From Pseudomonadota bacterium (GTDB lineage: Bacteria; Pseudomonadota; Alphaproteobacteria; Micropepsales; Micropepsaceae), in NCBI GenBank assembly GCA_018241025.1, contig JAFEEQ010000030.1:54690-118689 (forward strand): a DNA stretch of 64,000 nucleotides, read 5' to 3'. The notes under the pieces were generated by a model, which ran no database searches, was not told where the DNA came from, and saw only the letters and a program-made list of their open reading frames with translations. This document shows positions 36,560-46,801 of the stretch, piece by piece. The stretch's first letter is position 1. The number at the start of each line of letters is the position of its first letter. Position numbers and translations under genes: made by a program.

Positions 36560-36946
36560 ATGGAAATGGATACTGCGATCAAGCGCCTGTCTGCGATCGC
36601 GCAGGACGCGCGACTGGAAGTCTTCCGCCTGCTGGTGAAGGCGGGTCCGGACGGCATGGCTGCCGGCGAGATTGCGCGAAATCTTTCGGTCGCGGCGAAT
36701 ACGCTGTCGGCGCAACTCCTCGTACTTTCCAATGCCGGGTTGATCCGTGCCCGCCGTGAGGGCCGTTCGATCATCTACGCCATCCAATACGATGCGATGC
36801 GCGATCTTCTGGTGTTTCTCACCGAGGATTGCTGCGGCGGTCGCGCCGAAATGTGCGCACCGCTCGCCACGATCGCAGCACGCTGCTGTTCAACATCGGA
36901 AGGAGCCGCGCATGAAGCGCCTGCACGTTCACGTCGCCGTCGATAG
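36560..36946 (+). CDS. arsR: ArsR-family arsenic-responsive repressor
   Basis: A 128-residue winged-helix repressor: AIKRLSAIAQDARLEVFRLL, recognition helix in SVAANTLSAQLLVLSNAGL and wing RREGRSIIYAI. The C-terminal part carries cysteines in DCCGGRAEMC and RCC, a likely arsenite-binding set as in the C-terminal type of ArsR. It is expected to leave the DNA when As(III) binds. Its 3' end overlaps arsI by 35 bases. An ATG at 36566 is an alternative start. Confidence 0.88.
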   Translation: MEMDTAIKRLSAIAQDARLEVFRLLVKAGPDGMAAGEIARNLSVAANTLSAQLLVLSNAGLIRARREGRSIIYAIQYDAMRDLLVFLTEDCCGGRAEMCAPLATIAARCCSTSEGAAHEAPARSRRRR

Positions 36947-37343
36947 TCTGGAGCAATCGATCGGCTTCTATTCCACGCTTTTCGGTGTCGAACCGAGCGT
37001 GACCAAGGACGATTACGCCAAATGGATGCTCGAGGATCCGAAGGTGAACTTCGCGATCTCGGCGCGCGGTCGCGCCGGTGGCGTGGACCACCTTGGCATC
37101 CAGGTCGAAAGCGATGGCGAGTTGCGCGAGCTAGCGTCGCGGCTCAAGACGGCCGGCGAGGCCACACAGGACCAGGAGGCGACGACCTGCTGTTATGCGC
37201 AGTCGAACAAGTCCTGGGTCGCCGATCCCTCCGGAATCCGTTGGGAGACATTCTTCACATTCGGCGATGCCGCGACCTATGGCGAGGATGAGGTCCAAGC
37301 CTCTACCGCGTGCTGCGGCACCCAGCAGAGGGCGTGCTGCTGA
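36912..37343 (+). CDS. arsI: ArsI/CadI family carbon-arsenic lyase-like protein
   Basis: A 143-residue vicinal-oxygen-chelate dioxygenase-type protein. LHVHVAVDSLEQSIGFYSTLF begins the first beta-alpha unit; GVDHLGIQVES and RWETFFTFGD supply histidine and glutamate iron ligands; the vicinal cysteines at about 93-94 (TTCCYAQ) match those that bind As(III) substrates in ArsI, which removes methyl groups from trivalent methylarsenicals with O2. The tail ends in further cysteines (ACCGTQQRACC). AGGAG precedes the ATG. Overlaps arsC by TGATG. Confidence 0.87.
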   Translation: MKRLHVHVAVDSLEQSIGFYSTLFGVEPSVTKDDYAKWMLEDPKVNFAISARGRAGGVDHLGIQVESDGELRELASRLKTAGEATQDQEATTCCYAQSNKSWVADPSGIRWETFFTFGDAATYGEDEVQASTACCGTQQRACC

Positions 37344-37858
37344 TGCGCGACCAGCAACCCGATCGGCCGTTCAACGTCCTTTTTCTCTGCACCGGAAACT
37401 CGGCGCGTTCCATTCTCGCCGAGGCGATCCTGAACAAGCTCGGCAAGGGCAAGTTCATCGCCTATTCGGCCGGTTCGCAGCCCAAGGGCGCCGTCCATCC
37501 CGAGGCGCTCGCTCTGCTCGGTCGTCTCGGCTATGCGACGGAAGGCTACCGCTCCAAGAGCTGGGACGAATTCGCCGCCGCGGGTGCGCCGCATTTGGAC
37601 TTCGTCTTTACTGTTTGTGACAACGCGGCCAACGAAGTGTGCCCGATCTGGCCGGGCCAGCCGATGACGGCGCATTGGGGCATTCCCGATCCGGCGGCTG
37701 TCGAGGGACCTGCCGCAGCGCAGGCGTTCCGCGATGCCTATCAGACGCTCCATCGCCGCATCGAACTCTTCGCCAATCTGCCGGTGCGCAGCCTGGACCG
37801 TATGGCGCTGAAGAAGCGCCTGGACGAGATCGGCAAGTCGTCGGGCGCGATGGCGTGA
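37343..37858 (+). CDS. arsC: Arsenate reductase, LMW-phosphatase type
   Basis: A 171-residue ArsC of the low-molecular-weight tyrosine-phosphatase fold. The P-loop is LCTGNSARS (cysteine nucleophile near residue 16); FTVCDNAANEVCPIWPG provides the further cysteines for disulfide relay; HWGIPDPA holds the acid. It reduces arsenate to arsenite with thioredoxin or glutaredoxin. The upstream in-frame codon at 37310 would translate the end of arsI and is not used. Confidence 0.92.
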   Translation: MRDQQPDRPFNVLFLCTGNSARSILAEAILNKLGKGKFIAYSAGSQPKGAVHPEALALLGRLGYATEGYRSKSWDEFAAAGAPHLDFVFTVCDNAANEVCPIWPGQPMTAHWGIPDPAAVEGPAAAQAFRDAYQTLHRRIELFANLPVRSLDRMALKKRLDEIGKSSGAMA

Positions 37859-38517
37859 TCGCGCGCCGTCTCGCCGCCGAGGCGCTCGGCACTGCGTTCC
37901 TGCTCGCGACCGTCGTCGGCTCGGGCATCATGGGCGAGAGCCTGTCGAACGGGAATGTCGCGCTGGCATTGCTCGCCAACGCCATCGCGACGGGTGCGGC
38001 ACTTGTCGTGCTCATCACGATCTTCGGGCCCATATCGGGCGCGCATTTCAATCCGGCAGTGACGCTGTACTTTGCGCTCCGGCGCGAGATCGGCCTCGGC
38101 GAGGCGGTTGCATATATCGTGGTGCAGATCCTCGCTGCCATCGTCGGTGTCGTCGCAGCGCATGCGATGTTCGCGCTGCCGTTGTTCGAGATTTCGCACA
38201 AACTGCGCGACGGACCGGCCCAGGCTTGGTCGGAGTTCATCGCGACCTTCGGCCTGCTCGCGACCATCGTGGGGGCGCAGCGCGCCGCACCGCAGGCGAC
38301 CGCAACGCTCGTCGGCCTCTACATAACGGCGGCCTATTGGTTCACGGCCTCGACCAGCTTTGCCAATCCGGCGGTGACGGTCGCCCGCGCGCTCACCGAT
38401 ACCTTTTCCGGTATCGCGCCGGCCTCCGCGCCCACTTTTCTCGTCGCCCAGCTCGTCGCAGTTGCGGCGGGTTTGGCGGTGTTCGGCTGGCTTTTCGCCC
38501 CCAAGGCGGAGACTTGA
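37855..38517 (+). CDS. Aquaglyceroporin of the ars operon (AqpS-like)
   Basis: A 220-residue MIP-family channel with two N-P-A motifs (SGAHFNPAVTLYFAL near 65 and SFANPAVTVARAL near 175) and six helices. In Sinorhizobium meliloti a channel of this kind (AqpS), coded beside arsC, lets arsenite flow out down its gradient and takes the place of an ArsB/Acr3 pump. The GTG start overlaps the arsC stop (GTGA). No pump gene follows, so the channel is probably the exit route here too. Confidence 0.85.
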   Translation: MIARRLAAEALGTAFLLATVVGSGIMGESLSNGNVALALLANAIATGAALVVLITIFGPISGAHFNPAVTLYFALRREIGLGEAVAYIVVQILAAIVGVVAAHAMFALPLFEISHKLRDGPAQAWSEFIATFGLLATIVGAQRAAPQATATLVGLYITAAYWFTASTSFANPAVTVARALTDTFSGIAPASAPTFLVAQLVAVAAGLAVFGWLFAPKAET

Positions 38518-38550
38518 TCCTGTCCCGGCTGGCAGCAGCTCAATTATCAG

Positions 38551-38567
38551 ATTATAATTATTCTAAT
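38551..38567. promoter_or_regulatory. Fur/PerR-type box upstream of katG
   Basis: ATTATAAT-T-ATTCTAAT is a palindrome with one mismatch (7 of 8 pairs). The inner 15 bases differ at one position from the PerR box TTATAATNATTATAA known in Bacillus, and also resemble boxes of other Fur-superfamily proteins such as Irr. It sits in an AT-rich island, just before a TTGACG (38573-38578) that could be the katG -35, about 86 bp before the gene. Confidence 0.5.
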
Positions 38568-38652
38568 TCTTATTGACGAGTTTGGTTTGGAGCGATACCG
38601 TCCGCCCAATCGCTCGGGGCGGGACCCCAGCGAAGCCTCTCTGGAGATCGAC

Positions 38653-40803
<2,151 letters not shown>

Positions 40804-40820
40804 GCGGATACGATTGGAGA

Positions 40821-40845
40821 GAGGCGGCACGTGCCGCCTCTTTTT
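40821..40845 (+). terminator. Rho-independent terminator of katG
   Basis: GAGGCGGCAC / GTGCCGCCTC is a perfect 10-bp inverted repeat immediately followed by TTTTT (40841-40845), 17 bp after the katG stop. It lies at the end of the opposite-strand SDR gene too. Confidence 0.88.
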
Positions 40846-40848
40846 GCG

Positions 40849-41775
40849 TCAGGCAGTCTTCGGGACCTCGGTTGCCTGTTGCGGCGCCCAGCGGCCGAGT
40901 GGCGTAAAGTCTTTTTCAGCCAGCGGCAGGAAGTCGGCGACGATGCCCTCGGCATCCCAGCCGCCGTCGCGCGAATAGGTGTGGATCGGGCGCGGCTGCG
41001 AATAGACCGAAAGATTGTGGCCGCCGATGCCGAAAATCTGGCCGGAGACGTTCTTCGCCTTGTCGGCAATGAGCGCCGCGGCGAGTTCTGCAGGGCGCAG
41101 CGGACTGTTGATCTCGCGCATTGCCTCGCGCCGCTTCGCGGTTTCCTCGTCGCGCGGAACCGAATCCGTCATGCGCGTTGCAGCGCCCGGCGCGATCGCA
41201 TTGGAGCGCACGTTGAAGCGCGCGCCTTCGAGCGCGATGATGCGCGAGAACCCGGCGATGCCCATCTTCGCGGCGCCGTAATTCGACTGGCCGATATTGC
41301 CGATGAGGCCGGACGTCGAACTCCACATCACATAGACGCCGTCCTGCTGCGCGCGGAAATGCGCGATGGTCGCCCGGACAATGTTGAAATGGCCGCGCAG
41401 ATGCACGGTCATGATGGCGTCCCACTCCTCCTCGGTCATGTTGTGCGCCATGCGATCGCGCAGGATGCCGGCCGGATTGCTCACGGCGTGCAGCCCGCCG
41501 AAGCTGTCCATCGCCTGCTGCGCCATGCGGCCGACGGCGCGCAGATCGGTCACGCTGTCGAAATTCGCTATCGCCTCGCCGCCCGCGGCGCGGATCGTGT
41601 CGACGACTTCCTGCGCCGGCGTCTTGTCGGTGCCTTCGCCGGCGATCGAGCCGCCGAGATCGTTGACCACCACCTTGGCGCCGAGCTTGGCGCAGACGAT
41701 CGCGGTGTCGCGCCCGATGCCGCGGCCGCCGCCGGTGACCAGCACCACTTTTCCTTCGAGCAATCCCATATCCAT
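40849..41775 (-). CDS. SDR-family dehydrogenase (MFE-2/hydroxyacyl-CoA type)
   Basis: A 308-residue Rossmann-fold oxidoreductase: VVLVTGGGRGIGRDTAIVCA for NAD binding, VMWSSTSGLIG for the catalytic serine, and NYGAAKMG for Y-x-x-x-K. The N-x-L-GGS segment (VVVNDLGGSIAGEG) is typical of the 3-hydroxyacyl-CoA dehydrogenase part of peroxisomal multifunctional enzyme 2 and its bacterial relatives, so a role in fatty acid or sterol side-chain oxidation is plausible. GGGAGG lies close before the ATG. Confidence 0.85.
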   Translation of the reverse strand: MDMGLLEGKVVLVTGGGRGIGRDTAIVCAKLGAKVVVNDLGGSIAGEGTDKTPAQEVVDTIRAAGGEAIANFDSVTDLRAVGRMAQQAMDSFGGLHAVSNPAGILRDRMAHNMTEEEWDAIMTVHLRGHFNIVRATIAHFRAQQDGVYVMWSSTSGLIGNIGQSNYGAAKMGIAGFSRIIALEGARFNVRSNAIAPGAATRMTDSVPRDEETAKRREAMREINSPLRPAELAAALIADKAKNVSGQIFGIGGHNLSVYSQPRPIHTYSRDGGWDAEGIVADFLPLAEKDFTPLGRWAPQQATEVPKTA

Positions 41776-41867
41776 TCCTCCCGGTTTTGTTGCCGATCAT
41801 GCGCCCGAAATCGCGGCCGCCGAAGGGACTGACTGCCGCGCGGAGGAATTCGGCGGAATTCCGCCGG

Positions 41868-42761
41868 CTAGTTGTGGGCCCAGACCAGCAGTATGGCACC
41901 GCCGACCAGGAGGACGATGCCGGCTGCCTCGCGGAGCGAGGTTTTCTCTTTGTGCAACAGATGCGTAACGCCCTGGGCGAACAGGACATCGACCAGGCCG
42001 AGCGTTCGCACATTCGCGGCGCTGGTCAGGGCGAAGGCGAGGAACCAGAACTCGCTGGCGATGGAACCGAGGAAGCCTGCGGTGACCGACGGCCGCCAGA
42101 GGCGGAAGATTTCGCCAAGGACTTTCATGTCACGCCAGGCGAGCCAGGCCGTCAGCACCGCGGCCTGGATGATGAGGCCCATCGCGAGCGTGAAAGTCGC
42201 GCCCATGACGTAACCGGGCAGGTGCAGGCTCAGGATCGCACCGCGGAATCCTATGGCCGAGACGGCGAACAAGGCGCCGGAGAAAAGTCCATAGGCCGCC
42301 GAGTGCCAGCCGCCACTCACCGCGACGCGGCCGCGCAGCGAAATCAGGACCACGCCGGCGGTCGCGATCACGATGGCCGCCGCCATGCCGGGCGTGATCG
42401 GATCGTGCAGGAAGAAGAGGCCGAGTGCCGCGACGAAGAGCGGTTCGGTTTTCAGATAGGCCGTGGTGACGACGAAGGAGCGTTCGGTCATCGTCATCAG
42501 CATGAGCGCGGTGCCGCCGATCTGGCAGAGCGCTCCGATGACGGTCCAGAGCCAGAAGATGCCGCTCGTCGCGGGCAGGCCGTTCCCCTCGAAGAAATAC
42601 ACCGCGGTCAGGAACAGGAGCGCGAAGGGAAAGCCGAACAGAAAACGTACATGCGTCGCGCCGACGGCGCCGAGGCTCGCGGTCAGCTCGCGCTGCATCG
42701 TGTTGCGCGCCGTCTGGCCCGCCGCGGCGATGACGGTAAAGAGGACCCAGAGATGGCTCAC
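41868..42761 (-). CDS. EamA/DMT family transporter
   Basis: A 297-residue membrane protein with about ten helices in two homologous halves (EamA repeats), for example TALMLMTMTERSFVVTTAYLKTEPLFVAALGLFFL and FALTSAANVRTLGLVDVLFAQGVTHLL. Such carriers move metabolites or drugs; the substrate is not predictable. The GTG start at 42761 overlaps the moaE stop (GTGA); a frame extension to 42818 lies wholly inside moaE. Confidence 0.82.
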   Translation of the reverse strand: MSHLWVLFTVIAAAGQTARNTMQRELTASLGAVGATHVRFLFGFPFALLFLTAVYFFEGNGLPATSGIFWLWTVIGALCQIGGTALMLMTMTERSFVVTTAYLKTEPLFVAALGLFFLHDPITPGMAAAIVIATAGVVLISLRGRVAVSGGWHSAAYGLFSGALFAVSAIGFRGAILSLHLPGYVMGATFTLAMGLIIQAAVLTAWLAWRDMKVLGEIFRLWRPSVTAGFLGSIASEFWFLAFALTSAANVRTLGLVDVLFAQGVTHLLHKEKTSLREAAGIVLLVGGAILLVWAHN

Positions 42762-43204
42762 GTCTTGCGCCAGCGCGACGCGGCCTCCTCGTCGGAGCTG
42801 CGATGTTCTACCCAGCACGACCGGCCGTCGCGTTCTTCCTGCTTCCAGAACGGGGCGCGGGTCTTGAGGTAATCCATCAGGAACTCGCAGGCCGAGAAGG
42901 CCGCGCCGCGATGGGCCGCTGCAACCGCGACCAGCACGATCCGCTCGCCGACGACGAGACGGCCGATGCGATGGATGATCGTCACGCCCTGAAGCGGCCA
43001 GCGGCTCTCGGCCTCGTCGACGATGCGGCCGATCTCGCGCTCGGTCATGCCGGGATAGTGTTCCAGCGTGAGCGCCGTCAGATCGTCGCCGCCGCGGACC
43101 ATGCCGGTGAAGGTCGCAACCGCGCCGACGCCGTCGGCGGTGAGCGCGGCGATCTCGTCAGAGACATCGAAGTCTTCGTGCTGGATATGGATGTTGCGGA
43201 TCAT
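42758..43204 (-). CDS. moaE: Molybdopterin synthase catalytic subunit
   Basis: The large subunit of MPT synthase, 148 residues, which with thiocarboxylated MoaD puts sulfur into precursor Z for molybdenum cofactor. Motifs: VGAVATFTGMVRGGDD, LEHYPGMTEREI, RIGRLVVGERIVLVAVAAAHR, and the active-site lysines in DYLKTRAPFWKQEER. ATGA overlaps join it to moaD and GTGA to the transporter. Confidence 0.95.
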   Translation of the reverse strand: MIRNIHIQHEDFDVSDEIAALTADGVGAVATFTGMVRGGDDLTALTLEHYPGMTEREIGRIVDEAESRWPLQGVTIIHRIGRLVVGERIVLVAVAAAHRGAAFSACEFLMDYLKTRAPFWKQEERDGRSCWVEHRSSDEEAASRWRKT

Positions 43205-43452
43205 CCGCCGGTCACCGGCGGAAAGAAGGCGACCTCGTCACCGGAGGCCAGAACGGTGTCGAGGCCGGCATGAACCTGGTTCACCGCGACGCGCAGGCGC
43301 GAGAGATCGGAGAACACCTCGCCATAGCCGCCGCCGCGCTTCAGCAGCAGGGCCGCAAGATCGCCGACCGTGCGCAGGCCGGGCGTGTGCTCGATCACTT
43401 CCTCGGAGCGGCCGACCTTCTGCCGCACCCAGGCGAAATAGAGGATGTTCAT
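43201..43452 (-). CDS. moaD: Molybdopterin synthase sulfur carrier subunit
   Basis: An 83-residue ubiquitin-like protein ending in FFPPVTGG; the terminal Gly-Gly is adenylated and thiocarboxylated by MoeB. NILYFAWVRQKVGRSEE and LRVAVNQVHAGLDTVL complete the pattern. Its ATG overlaps the pgsA stop and its stop overlaps moaE, both by ATGA. Confidence 0.93.
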   Translation of the reverse strand: MNILYFAWVRQKVGRSEEVIEHTPGLRTVGDLAALLLKRGGGYGEVFSDLSRLRVAVNQVHAGLDTVLASGDEVAFFPPVTGG

Positions 43453-44057
43453 GCCTGGCTCTCGCGGCGGGCGCGGGTGTAGGCCAAGCTGGCGCGGAAG
43501 TATTCGTAGCCGGTGTAGACGGTGAGGCCCGCGGCGACCCAGAGCGCGGTGTAGGCCAGCGCCAGCGAGCCCGGCACCCAGCGGTCGGCGATCGGTCCCA
43601 GGATCATCGCGCCGATGGCGATGAGCTGGATCGTGGTCTTGATCTTGGCGAGGAAGCTTACCGGCACGCTGACGCGCACGCCGGCGAGGAATTCGCGCAG
43701 GCCGGAGACCAGAATCTCGCGCGCCAGGATGACGAGGGCAGGAACCAGCTTGAGCAGGCTGGCGAGCCCGAGCTCCGGCGCCAGGCTGAACTGGCGCACC
43801 GAGCCTTCGGCGACCAGCATCATGAGGGCGACGCCGACCAGGATCTTGTCGGCGATGGGATCGAGCATGCGGCCGAAATCGCTGCCGGCATTGAGCTTGC
43901 GCGCGGCAAGGCCGTCGAAGAAGTCGCTCACCCCGGCGATCACGAAGACGACGAAGGCGGTCAGCCGCCAGGCCTCGCCCGGCAGCACGAAGGCCACGGC
44001 GAACACCGGCACCAGCAGGATGCGCAAGACCGTGATCGCGTTGGGGATATGGAACAT
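43449..44057 (-). CDS. pgsA: CDP-diacylglycerol-glycerol-3-phosphate 3-phosphatidyltransferase
   Basis: Makes phosphatidylglycerophosphate, the first committed step to phosphatidylglycerol and cardiolipin. The 202-residue membrane enzyme begins FHIPNAITVLRILLVPVF and has the CDP-alcohol phosphotransferase motif spread over SDFFDGLAARKLNAGSDFGRMLDPIADK (aspartates bind the metal). Start at the ATG 44057 fits homologues; a GTG at 44066 would add three residues. It leads the pgsA-moaD-moaE-eamA operon, and its lipid product is a substrate of Lgt. Confidence 0.93.
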   Translation of the reverse strand: MFHIPNAITVLRILLVPVFAVAFVLPGEAWRLTAFVVFVIAGVSDFFDGLAARKLNAGSDFGRMLDPIADKILVGVALMMLVAEGSVRQFSLAPELGLASLLKLVPALVILAREILVSGLREFLAGVRVSVPVSFLAKIKTTIQLIAIGAMILGPIADRWVPGSLALAYTALWVAAGLTVYTGYEYFRASLAYTRARRESQA

Positions 44058-44125
44058 GACCGGCACAATCTAGCATCGCTTTTGTGCGATGCACGGCAAA
44101 CCTGTCGGCGTTTCACGCAGAGCGG

Positions 44126-45994
44126 TCAACCGGCGGGGTGGAAGAAATCGTAAATCTTGCGGGCGAGGGCGCCGCTGACGCCTTCCACCGCGGCGATGTC
44201 GGTGACGCCCGCCGCCGCGACGGCGCGTGCGGAACCGAAGTGCTGGAGCAGCGCCCGCTTGCGCGCCGCACCGATGCCGCCGATCTCGTCCAGCGGGTTG
44301 GCGCCGATCGCCTTGCTGCGCTTCTTGCGGTGGCTGCCGATGGCGAACCGGTGGGCCTCGTCGCGCAGGCGTTGCAGGTAGTAGAGCACCGGGCTTTTGG
44401 GATCGAGGCGGAAGGGGTCCTTGCCCGGCAGGTAGAAGTGTTCGCGGCCGGCATCGCGGTCGGGGCCCTTGGAGATGCCGACGAGCTGGACGTCTTCCAC
44501 GCCAAGGTCGGCGAAGACCTGGCACGCAACCGCAAGCTGCCCGGGGCCGCCGTCGATCAGGGCGAGATCGGGCCATTTGGTCTTCGGATCGTCGCCTTCC
44601 TTGATCAGGCGGGCGAAGCGCCGGGTCAGGACTTCGCGCATCATGGCGTAGTCGTCGCCCGGCGTGAGTTCGGTCGATTTGATGTTGAATTTGCGATACT
44701 CGCCCTTCTCGAAGCCGTCCGGTCCGGCGACGATCATGCCGCCCAGCGCATTGGTGCCCATGATGTGCGAGTTGTCGTAGACCTCGATCCGGCGCGGCGG
44801 CTGTTCGAGGCCGAAGAGCTCGGCGACGCCATCGAGCAATTCGCGCTGCGCCGCGTTCTCCGCCATGCGGCGGCCGAGCTGTTCGCGGGCGTTGGTTAGC
44901 GCCATCTCGACGATGTCGCGCTTCTCGCCGCGCTGCGGCACCGCGATCTCGATCTTGCGGCCGGCACGCAGTTCGAGCGCTTCGGCGAGCAGTTCGCCCT
45001 GCGGGATCGCTTCGGAGAGCAGGATCAGCTTCGGCGCCGGCCGCTCGTCGTAGAACTGGCCGATGAACTGTTCGAGCACTTCGCCGCTGGCGATATCGAG
45101 GCCCTGCTTGGGGAAGTAGGGCTTGTTGCCCCAGTTCTGGCCGGCGCGGAAGAAGAAGACCTGGATGCAGGTCTCGCCGCCTTCGCCGTGCAGCGCGAAG
45201 ACGTCGGCGTCGCTGAAGCTCGAGGGGTTGATGCCCTGGTTGAGCTGGACGTGACTCATCGCGCGGATGCGGTCGCGCAGGCGCGCCGCGTCCTCGAAGC
45301 GGGTCTCTTCGGCGGCGGTGTTCATGTCGGCGACGAGGCGGTCCTGCACGGCGCGGCTTTTGCCGGAGAGGAACTGCTCGGCCTCGCCGACGAGCTCGGC
45401 GTAGCCGGCCTGGTCGATGCGCTGGACGCAAGGGGCACTACAGCGCTTGATCTGGAACAGCAGGCAGGGCCGGGTGCGCGACTCGAAAACGGAGTCCGAA
45501 CAGGAGCGCAGGAGGAAGGCGCGCTGCAGCGTGTTCAGCGTGTTCGCCACCGCCTTGGCCGAGGCAAAGGGTCCGAAATAGGTGCCCTTGGTCGAGTGCG
45601 CGCCGCGATGTTTCAGGAGCTGCGGGAAGGGATGATCTTCGCGCAGCAGGATGTTCGGGAAGGATTTGTCGTCGCGATAGGAGACGTTGTAGCGCGGCTT
45701 GAGCTGCTTGATGAGGTTCGACTCGAGCAGCAGCGCCTCGGTCTCGCTCGCCGTGGTGACGAAGAGCATCTCGGCGGTGTCGGCGATCATCCGGGTGAGG
45801 CGGTCCGAATGCGGCCGGCCGCCGGCGTAAGCCGAGACGCGTTTCTTCAGGCTCTTGGCCTTGCCGACATAGAGCACGTCGCCCTTGGCATCGAGCATGC
45901 GATAGACGCCGGGCGCATCGGGCAGGGTCTTGAGATAGGCCTGGATGCGCTCGACGCCCTTGAGCGGCGGTGTGTCGGTGGAATCGGAACTCAT
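44126..45994 (-). CDS. uvrC: UvrABC system subunit C
   Basis: The dual-incision nuclease of nucleotide excision repair, 622 residues. The GIY-YIG domain is near the N terminus (LPDAPGVYRMLDAKGDVLYVGKA), a UVR motif follows (DRLVADMNTAAEETRFEDAARLRDRI), then the RNase H-like 5'-incision domain (EVYDNSHIMGTNALGGMIV, LALIDGGPGQL), and tandem helix-hairpin-helix units at the end (IGGIGAARKRALLQHFG). Start at ATG 45994; the long open frame upstream enters the repeat-bearing gap. pgsA lies 69 bp downstream, a conserved uvrC-pgsA-moaD-moaE order. Confidence 0.96.
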   Translation of the reverse strand: MSSDSTDTPPLKGVERIQAYLKTLPDAPGVYRMLDAKGDVLYVGKAKSLKKRVSAYAGGRPHSDRLTRMIADTAEMLFVTTASETEALLLESNLIKQLKPRYNVSYRDDKSFPNILLREDHPFPQLLKHRGAHSTKGTYFGPFASAKAVANTLNTLQRAFLLRSCSDSVFESRTRPCLLFQIKRCSAPCVQRIDQAGYAELVGEAEQFLSGKSRAVQDRLVADMNTAAEETRFEDAARLRDRIRAMSHVQLNQGINPSSFSDADVFALHGEGGETCIQVFFFRAGQNWGNKPYFPKQGLDIASGEVLEQFIGQFYDERPAPKLILLSEAIPQGELLAEALELRAGRKIEIAVPQRGEKRDIVEMALTNAREQLGRRMAENAAQRELLDGVAELFGLEQPPRRIEVYDNSHIMGTNALGGMIVAGPDGFEKGEYRKFNIKSTELTPGDDYAMMREVLTRRFARLIKEGDDPKTKWPDLALIDGGPGQLAVACQVFADLGVEDVQLVGISKGPDRDAGREHFYLPGKDPFRLDPKSPVLYYLQRLRDEAHRFAIGSHRKKRSKAIGANPLDEIGGIGAARKRALLQHFGSARAVAAAGVTDIAAVEGVSGALARKIYDFFHPAG

Positions 45995-46449
45995 GTCGGC
46001 GCCATCATAGCATCGGCGATCCAGGCAGCAGCGGTGCGGGGAACGCAGATCTGCGAATTTTCGGGTTCGAATGCCGTGTTTCGTGCGTAAGCCTCTGGTA
46101 CGGCGGCAGGATCGGCGTGGATAAGCGGATACGCCTGCGGCCGCGAAGCACTGCCCGGCAGGCGCAATGCGGGCCGGGCCGGAATCGCGTTTTTCATTTC
46201 GGGGCTTCGTCGTCTCATGGCGTGCGTGCGCGTACGCTGGTCCGCGCTGGTCGAAATGCAATGTTGGGGATGTAGCGCAAATGGTGTTTGCAGAGACTCG
46301 GTTCAAGGGGGTGCAGCAAATTTATCTGCGCGCCCTGAGTTCATGCAAAAGCAGCGGACAACATGGCGTTTTGTGCACAAGCGGACGAACGGTGCTGCCA
46401 CAATTGTTCAGGAACGAAATTTTGTTGCAGGGAGGTCTTTTTGAGCGCT
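45995..46449. other. Gene-free region between uvrC and folB, first part
   Basis: No coding frame here resembles a known protein, and no tRNA or terminator was found. It must contain the uvrC promoter on the minus strand. The part around 46310-46440 is visibly less GC-rich than its surroundings, with no clear ORF, and the sequence becomes repeat-derived from 46450. It could be a decayed gene or an RNA gene; I cannot tell. Confidence 0.4.
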
Positions 46450-46630
46450 CTAGGGTCCGTACTCAATTGGGTTGAATCAAAACAAAGACGTGTCATGGCC
46501 CGCCGGAGAGCGGGCCATCCATGCGACGCAGCCACAACCTTCGAAATTACTAGCGCACTGCATGGATGGCCCGCTCTCCGGCGGGCCATGACAGTCCATT
46601 TTGTGATTTCTAATTGAGTCTGGCCCCTAG
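46450..46630. repeat. Composite palindromic element with perfect 33-bp arms
   Basis: Perfect 33-bp inverted arms at 46492-46524 and 46560-46592 enclose 35 bp. An outer pair at 46450-46468 and 46612-46630 (CTAGGG.CC..ACTCAATT and its complement) matches at 16 of 19 positions. Arms carry GTCATGGCCCGCC, close in type to the arms around the GIY-YIG gene at 15121. The 181-bp unit has termini and no gene, as expected of a MITE- or REPIN-like non-autonomous element. Confidence 0.75.
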
Positions 46631-46639
46631 TCGCCACCG

Positions 46640-46764
46640 TCATGCCCGGTCTTGTGCCGGGCATCCATGATCTCGATGCGAATGTTCTCACTGTGTGTCG
46701 CCGAGCAAGCTCGGCGATTGCGGGCTTGGGTGATCCTGGATCGCCGGAAAAAGTCCGGCGATGA
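46640..46764. repeat. Second palindromic cluster
   Basis: ATGCCCGG/CCGGGCAT (46642-46664) is one hairpin, a CGCCGAGC/GCTCGGCG hairpin lies near 46700, and ATCGCCGG/CCGGCGAT (46740-46762) is another. The outer ends read CGTCATGCC and GGCGATGACGG, so the whole is again a GTCAT...ATGAC-bounded element of the same broad class, directly beside the previous one. Confidence 0.6.
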
Positions 46765-46801
46765 CGGAGGAGCGGGATTGAGTGAACCTCTCAGCCGCTC
46801 T

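Noticed and set aside
38587..38652. Upstream start for KatG
   Set aside because: The extra 22 residues are unconserved and overlap the predicted promoter; the ATG at 38653 has a ribosome-binding site.
46050..46090. TCGGGTTCGAATGCCG, like a tRNA T-arm
   Set aside because: No acceptor, D-arm or anticodon arm can be fitted around it; the match is only to the T-loop.
46478..46620. Short proteins with ARRRAGHP-type sequence
   Set aside because: These frames are translations of the palindromic element in both directions and occur only because of it.
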